This document shows, one piece after another, positions 14,686 through 15,869 of a stretch of 15,869 nucleotides of DNA. The translations under genes and the position numbers were made by a program. The notes under the pieces were generated by a model. It searched no databases and was not told the origin of the DNA. It saw only the letters and a list, made by a program, of their open reading frames with translations. Source of the stretch: Baffinella frigidus (taxonomy: Eukaryota; Cryptophyceae; Cryptomonadales; Baffinellaceae); contig MU646941.1 in the NCBI GenBank assembly GCA_026770585.1, forward strand, positions 101,366 through 117,234, given 5' to 3'. Each line of letters begins with the position of its first letter. The stretch's first letter is position 1.

Positions 14686-14772
14686 TCAGAAGTCGCGCAG
14701 CATCGCGAGGAGCCGCTCGCGGTCAGCGTCTCCTCCGGAGTTGTGGCAGGAGGCATTGCACGCCGCCGACGC
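14686..14772 (-). CDS. Possible exon upstream of the channel exons (minus strand)
   Basis: After a strong acceptor CTCTCTCTCGCAG|G the minus strand reads ASAACNASCHNSGG then DADRERLLAMLRDF and TGA. GC-rich third positions match E1 and E2. It may be an N-terminal channel exon (with a donor just before the TGA) or the last exon of another gene. No domain recognised. Confidence 0.3.
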   Translation of the reverse strand, partial: ASAACNASCHNSGGDADRERLLAMLRDF

Positions 14773-14796
14773 CTGCGAGAGAGAGAGGACCCCCGT

Positions 14797-14917
14797 TACA
14801 GGGATACCTCGATTACAAGAAAACGTCACCCCCCTAGGACGACCATAGGGCCCTAGGCATAGCCCTACTGTAGGGTCCTACGGGGAGGCGTTTTCTTGTA
14901 ATCGAGGTACCCCTGTA
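14797..14917. mobile_element. R1 foldback family, copy 4
   Basis: 121 bp; left TACAGGGATACCTCGATTAC, right GTAATCGAGGTACCCCTGTA. Paired changes in both arms (CTCAT to ATTAC) keep the pairing, so arm identity is being maintained. The interior is inverted relative to copies 1-3. Confidence 0.85.
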
Positions 14918-14974
14918 GGTCCTTCTGGTTCTTCGAGCTCCCAATAGAGCGATGACACCCGTTGGGTCCTTGGG

Positions 14975-15144
14975 CCGCACGAGGCTGCCCACGCACACGT
15001 AATAAATGTCGATTGTAAACGTGTGTGGTAAGTTTCATTATGCATGGTCCGTGTCCGATCGCTTTTCGGTCGGACACGTGACCAAGCCCCCACAAAACGC
15101 CTACTGTTGACTTTTATTCTGGTCACACGGGCAGCCTCGTGTGG
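14975..15144. mobile_element. CCACACGAGGCT foldback family, full copy 2
   Basis: 170 bp; left CCGCACGAGGCTGCCCACGC, right GGGCAGCCTCGTGTGG. Contains an inner hairpin GTGTCCGATCG/CGGTCGGACAC at about 15050-15076. Confidence 0.75.
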
Positions 15145-15381
15145 AGGATCTTCGAGCTCCAAACATAGGCGAACTCTGGAACTGGTTCTGCAGAAAAGCC
15201 ATGCGTCCTTTCGCATCACATCACGCTCCCCGGTGCAAGGGTGCTGTGGCCAGAAACCGTGGTGGCACGCTGTCGCATGCCCCACTTGGGACGAACCTTC
15301 AGCCGATTTCTGCTGTGATCCTCTGGGGGGGAACTCCGACTCGAGAGGTAGCAGTCAGGGGGGGACTCTCACCTAGGGGTT

Positions 15382-15531
15382 TTATCTCAGAAAACGAGTT
15401 CTAAAACTCGTTTTCTTAAGTCATTTCCTCTACAAATTTATCAACTTATGCGGAGAGTAAAGAATAAGTTGACGAATTTGTAGGGGAATTGACTTAAGAA
15501 AACGAGTTTTAGAACTCGTTTTCTGAGATAA
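15382..15531. mobile_element. 150-bp near-perfect palindromic element with hairpins in its arms
   Basis: TTATCTCAG...CTGAGATAA ends, arms of about 65 bp, loop near 15452. Each arm itself contains AAAACGAGTT-CTAA-AACTCGTTTT, a second palindrome. TAGGGGTT flanks it at 15374 and 15535, a possible 8-bp target duplication. Confidence 0.8.
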
Positions 15532-15548
15532 GGTTAGGGGTTACGGGT

Positions 15549-15652
15549 ATCCCTTAAGTGGCCAGTAGGCGCATACGCCCTACGGTAGGGCGCTAGGACC
15601 TGCCTAGGACCTCTTGGCCGTCATGTTTGACGGCATGGTTACTTAAGGGATA
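15549..15652. mobile_element. CCTTAAGTGACC foldback family, copy 2 (inverted)
   Basis: TATCCCTTAAGTGGCC and GGTTACTTAAGGGATA ends, interior GCATACGCCCTACGGTAGGG, the reverse complement of the interior of copy 1. Followed by TTTCGGG/TTTAGGG repeats (15655-15699). Confidence 0.7.
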
Positions 15653-15745
15653 AGGTTTCGGGTTTCGGGTTTCGGGTTTCGGGTTTAGGGTTTAGGGTTC
15701 TCCGAGAGGAGGGGTGGATGAAAAGAGGTGCCAAGGGCAGGGCGA

Positions 15746-15869
15746 TACCGGGGTACCTCGCTCAAAAGAAACTTCCCCCCTCAAACCCTAAACCCTGAAC
15801 CCTAAACCCTAAACCCTAAACCCTAAGCCCTAAACCCTAGACCCTAAACCCACTAGGACCACCGTACAG
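15746..15869. mobile_element. R1 family copy interrupted by a CCCTAAA array
   Basis: The left end TACCGGGGTACCTCGCTC...AAGAAAC is followed by about 70 bp of CCCTAAA-like repeat (15779-15851), then CACTAGGACCACCGTACAG, which resembles the family interior. The window ends inside it. Confidence 0.65.

Overview
The window is eukaryotic nuclear DNA, most likely from a dinoflagellate (moderate confidence). The evidence is internal: very many degenerate plant/alveolate-type TTTAGGG repeats in both orientations, GC-rich short exons, nearly all inferred acceptors of the form AG|G, at least one clean GC donor, and dense short foldback elements. I see no bacterial gene organisation and no rRNA or tRNA gene.

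The main content is not visible as long open frames. Read on the minus strand from right to left, short coding islands between the repeats spell, in N-to-C order, the core of a voltage-gated cation channel of the potassium-channel type. They give an N-terminal segment (10761-10627), S1-S2 (10553-10336), an S2-S3 linker mini-exon present three times (8243-8217, 8022-7996, 7862-7836), S3 (7479-about 7411), the arginine-rich S4 (5118-5053), the S4-S5 linker (3175-3106), S5 (2220-2142), the pore approach (1578-1548), the pore helix (1291-about 1263), the selectivity filter (1045-1013 and 701-669) and S6 (293-234). Codon phase is kept across nearly every inferred junction. The filter reads GYQD, not GYGD, in both copies. 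The sense-strand introns are largely CCCTAAA-like repeat or foldback elements.

Many exons have extra copies. Some are intact enough to be alternative exons (linker mini-exon, S4-S5 linker, filter). Others are decayed, one is inverted (S3 at about 3271-3333), and two are broken by insertions flanked by short direct repeats. Whether the locus still makes a channel or is a decaying, reshuffled copy cannot be decided from sequence alone.

Layout: 1-5465 holds telomere-like arrays with pore-domain and S4 exon islands. 5466-6785 holds AT and GA microsatellites and unassigned DNA. 6785-7780 holds telomere-like arrays that switch strand, plus the S3 exon. 7790-8330 is a repeat block carrying the three linker mini-exons. 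8330-10070 holds GGATATCC palindromes and two related foldback elements. 10240-10760 is a GA tract plus the S1-S2 and N-terminal exons. 10790-15869 is a nest of at least six foldback (MITE-like) families with a few unassigned protein-like fragments between them.
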